From positions 1-19,108 of the forward strand of contig URJB01000045.1 in NCBI GenBank assembly GCA_900548145.1: DNA of 19,108 nucleotides, written 5' to 3'. Positions 1 through 6,866 of this stretch are shown piece by piece. A program made the position numbers and the translations under genes. How positions within the stretch are numbered: position 1 is the first letter of the stretch; every line of letters begins with the position of its first letter. This DNA is from an uncultured Eubacteriales bacterium (lineage in GTDB: Bacteria > Bacillota > Clostridia > Christensenellales > Aristaeellaceae). The notes beneath the pieces are model-generated. The model made no database searches. It was not told where the DNA came from and was given only the letters and a program-made list of their open reading frames with translations.

Positions 1-50
1 CGTGCCACGGCGGTAAAACCCCGGCCAAGCCGCATGTCCCCCGAACGGCC

Positions 51-96
51 CCGCGCCCATCGGGCGCGGTGTGGGGTGCAGGGGGACTACCCCTGC
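51..96 (-). repeat. Palindromic two-stem module, copy M1
   Basis: Read on the minus strand, stem 1 (GCAGGGG at 96-90 with CCCCTGC at 84-78, 5-nt loop) is followed by an 8-nt linker beginning ACCCC and a perfect 8-bp stem 2 (CCGCGCCC at 51-58 with GGGCGCGG at 62-69, 3-nt loop). The first base of stem 1 is the last base of the TAG stop codon of the preceding gene. From 51 to 84 it matches copy M5 (13029-13062) except in the 3-nt loop of stem 2. No T-run follows, so a classical intrinsic terminator is not obvious. The first 50 nt of the window hold nothing I recognise. Confidence 0.85.
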
Positions 97-536
97 TATT
101 CTTCGACGTCTACGAAGAAGGGCTGACCGCAGTGCTGACACACGGGGCTTTCGTCGAAGTCGATGTCGGAAGCGCGGATCATCACGGTGTGGCCGCAGTT
201 GGGACAATCGAAGGAAAGCTCCTGATCGTCGTCCTCATCGTCGTCTTCTTCCTCATCCTCGTCTTCGCCGTCGTCCTCGCAGCCGCAGTCGCAGTCGCAG
301 TCGCAATCGTCGTCGCCGAAGAGCACGTCTTCCATATCGGAAAGATCGTTGTCGATGTCCTCTACATATTCGTTCAGCTCGTCCACGCTGTCGTTCACGT
401 CGGCCAGCTGGTGGGACATTTCGTCCATCACGTCCAGCATTTCCAGGATCAGGCGCTGTTCGTTCACTTCCCGATCCAGCTTCATGCCTTCCGCAAGGCC
501 GCGCAGGTAAGCGGTACGATCCGTGATATTTGCCAT
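96..536 (-). CDS. Small acidic protein with C-terminal zinc ribbon (CD1247 N-terminal domain-like)
   Basis: A 146-residue cytoplasmic protein of unknown function. Residues 1-70 are helical and acidic (a conserved-looking TAYLRGLAEGM segment, then a likely coiled coil with many Asp/Glu). Residues 75-105 are almost only Asp, Glu and Cys, including a run of Asp-Cys pairs. Residues 111-136 form a zinc ribbon with CPNC and CQHC knuckles (C111, C114, C133, C136). The N-terminal part resembles the clostridial CD1247 N-terminal domain family, from memory. The ATG at 536 is chosen because GGAGG lies 8 nt upstream; an in-frame TTG 15 nt earlier overlaps that site. It follows efp by 20 nt, so it is probably the last gene of the aminopeptidase P-efp operon. 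Binding of metal or a basic partner is only inference. Confidence 0.8.
   Translation of the reverse strand: MANITDRTAYLRGLAEGMKLDREVNEQRLILEMLDVMDEMSHQLADVNDSVDELNEYVEDIDNDLSDMEDVLFGDDDCDCDCDCGCEDDGEDEDEEEDDDEDDDQELSFDCPNCGHTVMIRASDIDFDESPVCQHCGQPFFVDVEE
285..308. repeat. Hexamer repeat GCAGTC (3 exact, 1 variant) inside the acidic gene
   Basis: GCAGTC is repeated three times from 285 to 302 and followed by GCAATC. On the coding (minus) strand each unit gives Asp-Cys, producing the DCDCDC run of the acidic linker. Such tandem hexamers can change length in frame by slippage. Confidence 0.9.
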
Positions 537-556
537 GGTCTTATCCTCCAAATGAA

Positions 557-1114
557 TTAGCAGCGCTCCATATACTCGCCGGTGCGGGTGTCGATGCGGA
601 TATGGTCGCCGATGTTGATGAACAGGGGCACCTGCACGCTGTAGCCGGTCTCGACCTTAGCGGGCTTGTAGGTGTTGCTGGCGGTGTCGCCCTTGAAGCC
701 GGGCTCGGTGTCGATGACTTCCATCTCCACGAAGTTGGGGGCGGCCACGCTGAAGGCGCTGCCCTTGAAGAACTTCACGGTCACGTTGGTGCCTTCCTTC
801 ACGTAGGGGATGGCGTCTTCCACCTGATCCTTGTTCAGCGGGATCTGCTCGTAGGTTTCGGTGTCCATGAAGTAGTACAGTTCGCCGTCATTATAGACGT
901 ACTGCATTTCCTTGGTCTCCACGATGGCGCGGGGCATTTTGTCGGTGGGGTTGAAGCTGCGCTCCACCACCGCGCCGGTCATGATATTCTTGATCTTGGT
1001 GCGCACAAAGGCCGCGCCCTTGCCGGGCTTCACGTGCTGGAAATCCACGATGTTCCACACGCCGCCGTCCCATTCGATGGTGATGCCCTTTTTGAAATCG
1101 CCCGCAGTAATCAT
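557..1114 (-). CDS. efp: Translation elongation factor P
   Basis: EF-P binds between the P and E sites of the ribosome and relieves stalling at consecutive prolines. The 185-residue length is the usual one. The protein starts MITAGDFKKG, has the KOW-like N-terminal domain, and carries the tip loop VKPGKGAAF with Lys32, the position that is modified or contacts the CCA end in Bacillus-type EF-P. The two OB-like domains follow, with the typical late segments NTYKPAKVETG and PLFINIGDHIRIDTRTGEY. The ATG at 1114 has GGAGG 8 nt upstream. It lies 61 nt downstream of aminopeptidase P on the same strand, a pairing common in Bacillota, and is probably co-transcribed with it. I see no convincing separate promoter in the 61-nt gap, only a 5-bp hairpin (CGCCC/GGGCG). 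Confidence 0.97.
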   Translation of the reverse strand: MITAGDFKKGITIEWDGGVWNIVDFQHVKPGKGAAFVRTKIKNIMTGAVVERSFNPTDKMPRAIVETKEMQYVYNDGELYYFMDTETYEQIPLNKDQVEDAIPYVKEGTNVTVKFFKGSAFSVAAPNFVEMEVIDTEPGFKGDTASNTYKPAKVETGYSVQVPLFINIGDHIRIDTRTGEYMERC

Positions 1115-1175
1115 TGGTCATTCCTCCGTTTTTTATATGGTGTAGAATTGGTTGATGATACGCCCTGTGGGCGAA

Positions 1176-2246
1176 TCACAGGATAATGAGTTCTCTGGTG
1201 GGGCTGGTCAGGGGGATGCAGCCGTCCTTCTTGACGATGACGGAGTCCTCGATGCGCACGCCGCCCACACCGGGCAGATAGATGCCGGGTTCCACGGTCA
1301 TGATCTGGTTTTCTTCCAGAATGGCGCTGCAGGTCATGCTCAGGCGGGGTTCTTCGTGGATGTCGATGCCCACGGAGTGGCCCAGTCCGTGACCGAAGCG
1401 TCCTTCGTAGCCGTGGCTGTAGATGTAGTCCCGGGCAATGGCGTCGATATCCTTGCAGCACTTGCCGGCCATGACGGCGTCACGGGCGGTCTGCTGGGCG
1501 GTCAGCACGGTCTGGTAGACCTTGCGCATCTCGTCGCTGGGCTGGCCCAGCGCCACCGTGCGGGTCATATCCGCGCAGTAGCCGTTGTACTTCGCGCCAA
1601 AGTCAAAGGTAATCATATCGCCCAGACGGACCTTGTAGTCGCCGGGCACGGCATGCGGCAGGGAACCGTTGGCGCCCGCCGCCACGATGGTGGAGAAGGC
1701 CAGTCCTGTCGCGCCATGGGTCAGCATATCGAACTCCAGCTTCAGCGCCAGTTCCTTTTCCGTCACGCCCTCTTTGATCTCAGGCAGCAGACGTTCGAAG
1801 GCTTCGCTGGTGATGCGGCAGGCCTCGGCGATGCGGCTCAGCTCGTCCTCGTCCTTGATCTGGCGGATGTGCTGCACTTCTTCATGCAGGCTCTTCCATT
1901 CCACGCCGGGCACGGCCTTGCGGCAGGACTCGAAGGAGCGGACGGTCAGGTAATCGTCCTCATAATACAGCGCGCCGATCTCATGCTCCGCGCACAGGCG
2001 GCCCACGATCGCTTCATGAGAAACGCCCTTTTCGGTCATCTCCACCGAGAATCCGGGAGCCTGCTTTTCGGCTTGCTCCGTATAGCGGAAGTCGGTGATG
2101 ATAGCCTGCATTTCCCGTCCGATCAGCACCAGACCCTCGCCGGTGTAGCCGGAAAGATAGAACATGTTGCTGGGATTGTGCACCAGCACGGCTTCGCACT
2201 GGTCCAGCGCCAGCCGCTCCATCAGTTTCAACACTCTCTGATTCAA
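1176..2246 (-). CDS. Xaa-Pro aminopeptidase / dipeptidase, M24 family
   Basis: A cytoplasmic metallopeptidase of 356 residues with the pita-bread fold, predicted to release N-terminal residues preceding proline from peptides. The N-terminal creatinase-like domain spans about residues 1-125 and the catalytic domain 130-356. The expected dinuclear metal ligands are visible: D215 (FDFG), D226 (ADMTRT), H290 (GHGLGH), E319 (VEPGIY) and E333 (RIEDS), with H297 as a likely catalytic histidine. The frame is open up to 2303, but I chose the TTG at 2246. It has GAGGG 8 nt upstream, gives the family's usual start (xNQRVLKLMERL) and usual length, and lies downstream of a candidate promoter that the longer form would overlap. 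It probably heads the operon with efp, the main beneficiary of proline-related function. Close to B. subtilis YqhT in context. Confidence 0.93.
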   Translation of the reverse strand: MNQRVLKLMERLALDQCEAVLVHNPSNMFYLSGYTGEGLVLIGREMQAIITDFRYTEQAEKQAPGFSVEMTEKGVSHEAIVGRLCAEHEIGALYYEDDYLTVRSFESCRKAVPGVEWKSLHEEVQHIRQIKDEDELSRIAEACRITSEAFERLLPEIKEGVTEKELALKLEFDMLTHGATGLAFSTIVAAGANGSLPHAVPGDYKVRLGDMITFDFGAKYNGYCADMTRTVALGQPSDEMRKVYQTVLTAQQTARDAVMAGKCCKDIDAIARDYIYSHGYEGRFGHGLGHSVGIDIHEEPRLSMTCSAILEENQIMTVEPGIYLPGVGGVRIEDSVIVKKDGCIPLTSPTRELIIL

Positions 2247-2301
2247 CGATACATCCCTCGAATGCGGCAAAGCCGCCCAGATTGGCATTAAGCCATTTTT
2301 C

Positions 2302-2310
2302 ATTTTACCA
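2302..2310 (-). promoter_or_regulatory. Candidate extended -10 promoter for the aminopeptidase P-efp operon
   Basis: TGGTAAAAT on the minus strand fits the extended -10 form TGN-TATAAT with one mismatch. No good -35 is seen. Transcription would start near 2295, about 50 nt before the TTG start, and just past the terminator of the upstream LUD gene. This agrees with the short start choice. Confidence 0.4.
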
Positions 2311-2317
2311 TAAACCC

Positions 2318-2358
2318 AAAAACCGCGCTACCTTTTTTTGCATTTTAGCGCGGTTTTT
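2318..2358. terminator. Bidirectional intrinsic terminator
   Basis: A perfect 13-bp inverted repeat, AAAAACCGCGCTA at 2318-2330 and TAGCGCGGTTTTT at 2346-2358, encloses a 15-nt loop. The stem ends in A/T runs, so either strand would give a GC stem followed by U residues. It lies downstream of the LUD-domain gene and upstream of aminopeptidase P on the same strand, separating the two transcription units. Confidence 0.85.
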
Positions 2359-2439
2359 CTGGATTTTTCCAAAAACGGCAGAGTTTTTTCGGATCCGCCG
2401 GAAGCATACGCCCCATTTTCGACAGGTCGGAGGCCTTTC

Positions 2440-3051
2440 TTAATACCCCAATGTTTCCTCCACAAACAGCACGGTGATCTTTCGGCCCCGGGGCGCGCGG
2501 TCCACCGCCAGTGTCAGGCGGCACATGCTGTCGTGACAGTCCGGGCCGCACATGCCGGTACGGGCGCAGGCAGTATCCAACCCCTGCCGACGGGCGTTGG
2601 GCGGGCAGGCGGTTTTCTTGATGCGGGCAATGGCGGTATTGATGCCGCCGTCCACCACCTTCGAATGGCTGATGACGAAATAGACCTGCTCCGGGCCGAA
2701 GCACACCGCCGCCGCCCGGTTGCCCGCGCCGTCGATGAGCACCAGCTTGCCCTGACGGGTAACGGCGTTGGCGGAGCAAAGGTACACGTCCGCGCCGATG
2801 GCCTTGCGGCGGATGGGGTTGACTTCTTCCTTTGGCACGCCCCAATGAGAATAGACGGTGCAGCCCTTCTCCTGCAGTTTTTCCAGAATGCCGGTGGCGC
2901 GCACGCTGACCGATCCGCCCACGCCCACCGTCTTCCCGGCGGCGATGTGTTCATTCAGATAATCGCAGGCTTCCTGCGCCGTGTGCAGCTCCACCACTTC
3001 AAACTCATTTTTGCGCATGTTGTCGACAACCTGCTGCAGAAATTCATCCAT
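2440..3051 (-). CDS. LUD-domain protein (LutC/YkgG-like, DUF162)
   Basis: A 203-residue protein of the LUD superfamily, which includes LutB/LutC of lactate oxidation but also many uncharacterised stand-alone members. The N-terminal helical part is followed by the glycine-rich TVGVGGSVSV segment (41-50), the usual LUD signature, then LCSANAVTRQGKLVLIDGAGNRAAA. The C-terminal part has five cysteines in a compact pattern (C149, C162, C168, C172, C177), which may hold a metal or Fe-S centre; that is inference. The ATG at 3051 has GGGAGG 8 nt upstream. No lutA or lutB is next to it, so a role in lactate use is not supported by context. It has its own candidate promoter at 3124-3132 and a strong terminator downstream, so it looks monocistronic. 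Confidence 0.88.
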   Translation of the reverse strand: MDEFLQQVVDNMRKNEFEVVELHTAQEACDYLNEHIAAGKTVGVGGSVSVRATGILEKLQEKGCTVYSHWGVPKEEVNPIRRKAIGADVYLCSANAVTRQGKLVLIDGAGNRAAAVCFGPEQVYFVISHSKVVDGGINTAIARIKKTACPPNARRQGLDTACARTGMCGPDCHDSMCRLTLAVDRAPRGRKITVLFVEETLGY

Positions 3052-3102
3052 GGTCCGTACCTCCCCAATGGCTGGGATGATGGCTCATCCGCTTCCAAAT
3101 CC

Positions 3103-3115
3103 TTCCCTGAGGGAA
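3103..3115. promoter_or_regulatory. Palindrome TTCCCTGAGGGAA in the LUD gene leader
   Basis: A perfect 6-bp inverted repeat around one central base, just after the predicted transcription start of the LUD gene. It could be an operator or a small 5' hairpin. Only the symmetry and position support this. Confidence 0.3.
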
Positions 3116-3123
3116 TCGGCTTC

Positions 3124-3132
3124 AGTATAACA
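3124..3132 (-). promoter_or_regulatory. Candidate extended -10 promoter for the LUD gene
   Basis: TGTTATACT on the minus strand matches TGN plus TATAAT with one mismatch; no clear -35 is present. The predicted leader is about 65 nt. It lies between the end of the ParB-like gene and the LUD gene. Confidence 0.5.
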
Positions 3133-3155
3133 CAAATCATGTGAAAAGGGAATTT

Positions 3156-3908
3156 TCACTTCCGCCCGGTAAATACGGGAATGGAAATGCGCACATCCAC
3201 CGCGGCACGGCCCGTATTCACCCGCATATCGGCCCGAAGACCCGCGTCCTGCATCTGCTCCACGATCTCGCGGATGGCGTTCAGGTACAGCCGATAATCC
3301 CGCATCAGCGGCTTCATATGGCGGCCGGAGGTCATGGGCAGGGGCATCCGGGCCAATTCTCCGTCTACCAGCGTTTCCGTACCCTTGGTGTCCAGCCCCA
3401 GCTCCACCACGTGCCGCAGCACTCGAAGCCGTCCCTGCTGGCCGGGCATCCGCAGCAGCGCCTCGCCGATGGATTCGCTCAGGTCATAGTGCCGCAGCAG
3501 GGCACAGACCTCCTCCCCCAGATTGAGCAGGCGAATCTTCCGCCGCACCGTCTGCACGGAACGGCCTGTCCGCTGGGACAGCTGCTGGGTGGTCAGGCCG
3601 TCCTGACGGATGAAGCTGCGGTACTGCTCCGCCTCGTCCAAATAATGGAGCCGCCCCTTCGCCAGCCTGTCCACGAAAGCGGAGAGCCGTTCTTCCAGCG
3701 GAACCCCGGGGCTGATGACCGCCGCCACATAGCAGCTGCCTTCCTCCCGAAGCCGCTGCAGCTGCTCCTGTCCCGCCACCAGCGTGTACCGTCCGTCCGC
3801 CTCAGCCTCCACCTGAATGGCCCCGGCCTTGGCGCTGCTTTCCGCCCGGTTCGTTTCCTGAATGTCGCTGAGAGGTACCCAGCGGATCTGTTCGGCTGTC
3901 GGCTGCAT
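3156..3908 (-). CDS. ParB/Noc-like protein with degenerate CTP-binding region
   Basis: A 250-residue relative of ParB, Spo0J and Noc. VPLSDIQE (11-18) corresponds to the start of the ParB N-terminal domain, and YTLVAGQEQLQRL (41-53) to its GERR box. RLHYLDEAEQYRSFI follows where canonical ParB has NIQREDLNPIEEA. The helix-turn-helix is clear at about 104-130 (GLTTQQLSQRTGRSVQTVRRKIRLLNL, shown here for identity). About 25 residues between the first two boxes are missing relative to canonical ParB, and the GERR arginines are replaced. The ATG at 3908 has AAGGGG 8 nt upstream. The frame is open to 4064, but that extension is Arg/Gly-rich and unlike the family. Position directly after rsmG is where Noc is found in many Bacillota, so a nucleoid-occlusion or chromosome-organising role is a fair guess. 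No parA is nearby. Confidence 0.8.
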   Translation of the reverse strand: MQPTAEQIRWVPLSDIQETNRAESSAKAGAIQVEAEADGRYTLVAGQEQLQRLREEGSCYVAAVISPGVPLEERLSAFVDRLAKGRLHYLDEAEQYRSFIRQDGLTTQQLSQRTGRSVQTVRRKIRLLNLGEEVCALLRHYDLSESIGEALLRMPGQQGRLRVLRHVVELGLDTKGTETLVDGELARMPLPMTSGRHMKPLMRDYRLYLNAIREIVEQMQDAGLRADMRVNTGRAAVDVRISIPVFTGRK

Positions 3909-4202
3909 CCCGCTCGCCCCTTCCTCACGAAAAAATGAACGCGCCCCGCGATCCCCGCAGGCCCTCCCCCATGACCTGCGAAGCCCACGGAACGCGTCCA
4001 TGCCTGTGTATTTCCCTGCACAGGCGGCTTTTCCTGCCGAGGAAAGGCGGGAATCGTTCCCCACATTTCGACAGCGGCAGGCAAAGGGAAAGAGACCCTG
4101 CTGCGCAGAGTCTCTCTTTGTTTTATGTTTCTTTTATTCCACCGCCGCGCCCTTGAGCCGGGAACGGCGACCGTGCAAGGGTTCCGGCTTTCCGGCTTCT
4201 TT
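3909..4202 (-). other. Intergenic leader between rsmG and the ParB-like gene, with hairpins
   Basis: These 294 nt contain no convincing gene. There are two hairpins: an 8-bp stem with one G-U pair (4089-4096 with 4110-4117), and CCTGTG/CACAGG around 4012-4033. On the minus strand the first is followed only by a broken T-run (TTTCCCTTT), so it may be a weak terminator or attenuator for rsmG read-through. I could not find a convincing promoter for the ParB-like gene. Confidence 0.4.
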
Positions 4203-4952
4203 TTATTTTCCGCCGGTCTGTCCCAACGGCTCCCGGCCGGGCGTGCCGGCTTTTCGGGGATACTGTCGAACGGTTTTTTCCTTTTTAGGCAGGGCGATGA
4301 CGCAATGCTCCCAGTCCTCCTGCCCCGGCAGCACGATGGGCGTCCGTTCCAGCTTGCCGCCACCCAACAACCGTGCGGCCCGCTGTCCCGCGTCCCATTC
4401 TTCCGACGCGGCGGGGCCTTTATAGCAAACAGCCTTTCCGCCCACCTTCACAAAGGGCAGCAGCAGCTCCGCCAGCACCGGCAGCGCCGCTACGCCGCGA
4501 GCCACTGCCAGATCAAACTGTTCCCGCCAGAGGGGATCCCGCCCGCCGTCCTCCGCCCGGGCGTGGCACAGACGCACGTTGGAAAGGCCCAGTTCCTTCA
4601 CCACCGCATCCAGAAAATTCAGCCGCTTTTGCAGCGAATCCATCAGCACCACATCCAGGTCCGGCCGGGCGATGGCCAGCGGCAGGCCGGGAAAACCCGC
4701 GCCAGTGCCCACGTCGATCAGGCTCGCGCTTTCGGGGAACAGTCCCTCGATGCCCAGCGGAGCCAGCGAATCCAGATAGTGCCGCCCGAGAGAGGTCTCA
4801 AAATCCGTATCGCCCGTCAGGTTCATGACCTGATTCCACTCGGTCAACAGCTGGTGGTAGCGGGCCAATCGTTCCGGGGTGGCGGGGTCGTAACGGATGT
4901 TCAGCGCGTCCAGCCCGTTTTTCAGCCGTTCCGGCCACTGCTCCCGGCTCAC
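4203..4952 (-). CDS. rsmG: 16S rRNA (guanine-N7) methyltransferase RsmG (GidB)
   Basis: It methylates N7 of the conserved guanine of 16S rRNA at position 527 (E. coli numbering) using S-adenosylmethionine. The family signatures are in order: LLTEWNQVMNLTGDTD, RHYLDSL, the SAM loop LIDVGTGAGFPGLPLAI, DVVLMDSLQKRLNFL, ARAEDGG and the C-terminal YPRKAGTPGREPL. The start is ambiguous. The GTG at 4952 overlaps the stop of the upstream gene as GTGA and gives 249 residues, matching family N-termini. An ATG at 4994 with a strong GGGAGG 7 nt upstream would add 14 residues but overlap the upstream gene by 46 nt. I list the GTG on family length. It is the third gene of the radC operon and is followed by a Noc/ParB-like gene, as in many Bacillota. 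Confidence 0.95.
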   Translation of the reverse strand: MSREQWPERLKNGLDALNIRYDPATPERLARYHQLLTEWNQVMNLTGDTDFETSLGRHYLDSLAPLGIEGLFPESASLIDVGTGAGFPGLPLAIARPDLDVVLMDSLQKRLNFLDAVVKELGLSNVRLCHARAEDGGRDPLWREQFDLAVARGVAALPVLAELLLPFVKVGGKAVCYKGPAASEEWDAGQRAARLLGGGKLERTPIVLPGQEDWEHCVIALPKKEKTVRQYPRKAGTPGREPLGQTGGK

Positions 4953-5572
4953 AGCTTCAGTCCCAGATACCGCACGGCCCAATACTTCCCCCATGCCAGC
5001 ACCTCCCTGAGATGATTCTTCAGAAAATACTTCACGCCCGGGCGGCAGGGGCTTCCCACGCCCTGCGCGTCCATGCCCATATCCTGCATCAGCCGCAGGG
5101 CCCGAGGCAGATGATAATCACTGGTGACCACCACCGGGCGGCTGCACCCAAGCTCCTGCAAAATGGCCCAGGCATTCTGCAGATTCTGCCGGGTGTCGGC
5201 GCTCAAGGGGTCGCTGATGACGTGATCCTCCTGCACGCCCTCTTCGATAAACAGGCGGCGCATCACGTCGCCCTCGGCTTCCGGCTCCTTCCCGGCCTTG
5301 CCGCCGGTGACCACCATATAGCAGGGATGCCCGTCGTATACCTTCCGGGCCGCGTCCATGCGCCAGCGCAGCTGCACCGACGGTTCCCCGCTGGGCAATA
5401 CCTGTGCTCCCAGCACGATAATGCTGTCATAATCCCTGGGCTGCGGCACGCTGACCTCCTGCGCGTAGATCCAGCCCACCATCCCGGCGTAGCACACTAC
5501 GCCCAGAAGCAGCAGACCGATCAGAATTTTCCAGAATGTTCTCCATGGTTTTGCGCTTTTCTTTCGCGTCAT
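4949..5572 (-). CDS. YdcF/SanA-like membrane protein (DUF218)
   Basis: A 207-residue protein with a basic N-terminus, one membrane segment at about 13-38 and an extracytoplasmic DUF218 domain. The domain shows the usual blocks: DSIIVLGAQVLPSGEPS, QLRWRMDAA, MVVTGGKAGKEPEAEGDVM, SADTRQNLQNA and VVVTSDYHLPRALRLM. The exact reaction of the family is poorly known; members have been linked to cell-envelope integrity and vancomycin sensitivity. Its ATG overlaps the radC stop by 4 nt (ATGA), and its own stop overlaps the rsmG GTG, so translation of the three genes is probably coupled. The local ribosome binding site is weak, which fits coupling. Confidence 0.88.
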   Translation of the reverse strand: MTRKKSAKPWRTFWKILIGLLLLGVVCYAGMVGWIYAQEVSVPQPRDYDSIIVLGAQVLPSGEPSVQLRWRMDAARKVYDGHPCYMVVTGGKAGKEPEAEGDVMRRLFIEEGVQEDHVISDPLSADTRQNLQNAWAILQELGCSRPVVVTSDYHLPRALRLMQDMGMDAQGVGSPCRPGVKYFLKNHLREVLAWGKYWAVRYLGLKL

Positions 5573-6348
5573 GCTTTCAGTCTTCCGTCCTTTTTTCGGA
5601 TCTTATCAGCAATGCGGGTCTCTCCCGCGGAGCTGGCCACCTTGATAACCGGCTCTCCGTTGTGGTACTCCCGCTGGATCAGTTCGCTGGCGTACAGGCT
5701 GAAGGTTTCCCCGTCTGCCACGATGATATGATCCGCCAATGCCACTTCCAGGCTGGAAAGCAGCGCCGCCAGCTCCGCCGTCATGTCCAGATCGCTCTGG
5801 GAGGGCACGGCGCTGCCGCCGGGATGATTGTGGCACAGCACCACCGAATGGGCGTTGTGCCGCAGCACGGCCTCCGCTACCAGCCGGGGATAGGCGGCCA
5901 CCTCGCTTAAAGAGCCTGTAGCGATCTGTACGTCGGCCAATACCTGCAGCTGGCCGTCCAGACAGACCACGTAGAACGCCTCCTGACGGCGGCCTGCCAG
6001 CAGGCGGCGGCAATGTTCCTGCGCCTCCATGCGGTTGCGGAGCTTTTCCCGCTGCCCGGCGCGGCTTTCCTCCACCCGGCGGCCCACGGCGGCAAACAGA
6101 TGAAGCAGCACGGCGGCGTACTCGCCTACGCCCTCCACCCTGCACAGTTCCTCCTCCGAGGCTTCCAGCACCCCGTGGAAGCTGCCAAAACGCTCCAGCA
6201 GTGCGTGAGCCAGCGGATTGACGTTTCGCTGGGGAATGGCGTAAAACAGCATCAGCTCCAGCGCCTCATGGTCGGCAAAGCCGTTCAGCCCTTCCCTGCG
6301 GAACCGTTCCCGCATCCGGCTGCGGTGCCCGTCGTGCGCTCCCGCCAT
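5569..6348 (-). CDS. radC: RadC/JAB-domain protein
   Basis: A 259-residue RadC-family protein. The N-terminal helix-hairpin-helix region is seen at about 50-82 (LERFGSFHGV, VEGVGEYAA). The C-terminal MPN/JAB domain carries the JAMM metal motif HNHPGGSAVPSQSD, with H173, H175, S183 and D186 all present, so a metal-dependent hydrolase site is intact. The name comes from an early link to DNA repair; the true substrate of RadC proteins is not established. The ATG at 6348 has GGGAGGGA about 8 nt upstream. It is the first gene of the radC-ydcF-like-rsmG operon and is divergent from the DtxR-like regulator. Confidence 0.92.
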   Translation of the reverse strand: MAGAHDGHRSRMRERFRREGLNGFADHEALELMLFYAIPQRNVNPLAHALLERFGSFHGVLEASEEELCRVEGVGEYAAVLLHLFAAVGRRVEESRAGQREKLRNRMEAQEHCRRLLAGRRQEAFYVVCLDGQLQVLADVQIATGSLSEVAAYPRLVAEAVLRHNAHSVVLCHNHPGGSAVPSQSDLDMTAELAALLSSLEVALADHIIVADGETFSLYASELIQREYHNGEPVIKVASSAGETRIADKIRKKDGRLKA

Positions 6349-6387
6349 GGTCTTCCCTCCCCGCGTTTGTGTCCATTGTGTTAGTCC

Positions 6388-6396
6388 AGTATACCA
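6388..6396 (-). promoter_or_regulatory. Extended -10 promoter for the radC operon
   Basis: TGGTATACT on the minus strand has the extended TGN motif and a -10 matching TATAAT in five of six bases. The -35 (TTTCAA, 17 nt upstream) is weak. Transcription would start near 6381, giving a leader of about 33 nt. Confidence 0.55.
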
Positions 6397-6410
6397 TAAA
6401 CAAGGAAAGC

Positions 6411-6439
6411 TTGAAAACCCCCCGGGTTTGTGCTAGTAT
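6411..6439 (+). promoter_or_regulatory. Promoter of the dtxR-like/MATE operon
   Basis: The -35 TTGAAA (6411-6416) and -10 TAGTAT (6434-6439) are separated by exactly 17 nt, with the extended TGC just before the -10. Transcription would start near 6446, about 30 nt before the regulator's ATG. Confidence 0.7.
6415..6429. promoter_or_regulatory. Candidate operator AAACCC-CCC-GGGTTT in the promoter spacer
   Basis: A 6-bp inverted repeat around three bases fills most of the spacer between -35 and -10. A repressor bound here would block RNA polymerase. The encoded DtxR-like protein is the natural candidate (autoregulation), but this is inference from position and symmetry only. Confidence 0.4.
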
Positions 6440-6475
6440 CAGACTGGAATTGTTTCTATTGAAGGAGGCTCGGCC

Positions 6476-6853
6476 ATGAAGATCTATGAATCCGGCGAGG
6501 ATTATCTGGAGATGATCCTGATGCTGCAGAAAGAAAAGGGCTATGCCCGTTCCATCGACGTGGCCGCAGCGCTGGGCGTTACCAAGCCGTCCGTCAGCGT
6601 GGCCATGAAGAAGCTGCGGGAAAACGGCTACATCCTGATGGATGGCGACAATCTGCTGTCCCTGACCCCGGCGGGGGAGGCCATCGCCGACCGCATTTAC
6701 CTGCGCCACACTGTTCTGACCCAGATGTTTGTGGCGCTGGGCGTTTCGGAAGAGACGGCCCGTCAGGACGCGTGCAAGATCGAGCACGACCTGTCCGACG
6801 AGACCTTTGAGGCCATCCGCCGGCATCTGGAAAACATCGAAAGCCAAAAATAA
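6476..6853 (+). CDS. DtxR/MntR-family metal-dependent transcriptional regulator
   Basis: A 125-residue repressor of the short, MntR-like type without an SH3-like third domain. The winged helix-turn-helix covers about residues 5-65 (ARSIDVAAALGVTKPSVSVAMKKL holds the recognition helix). The dimerisation and metal-binding part follows (YLRHTVL, DACKIEHDLS). Aligned by eye with B. subtilis MntR, the ligands are D9, E12, H78, C100, E103 and H104. The Glu that MntR has at the C100 position is Cys here, as in iron-sensing DtxR. The metal is therefore uncertain (Mn or Fe). The ATG has GGAGG 7 nt upstream. The MATE gene starts 13 nt after its stop, so the two are one operon. Confidence 0.92.
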   Translation: MKIYESGEDYLEMILMLQKEKGYARSIDVAAALGVTKPSVSVAMKKLRENGYILMDGDNLLSLTPAGEAIADRIYLRHTVLTQMFVALGVSEETARQDACKIEHDLSDETFEAIRRHLENIESQK

Positions 6854-6866
6854 GGAGTTTATTCCA

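Noticed and set aside
1152..2291. Plus-strand open frame opposite aminopeptidase P
   Set aside because: Antisense shadow; all M24 metal ligands are on the minus strand.
3909..4064. Longer start for the ParB-like protein
   Set aside because: The extra 52 residues are Arg/Gly/Ala-rich, resemble no ParB N-terminus, and the ATG at 3908 has a fitting ribosome binding site.
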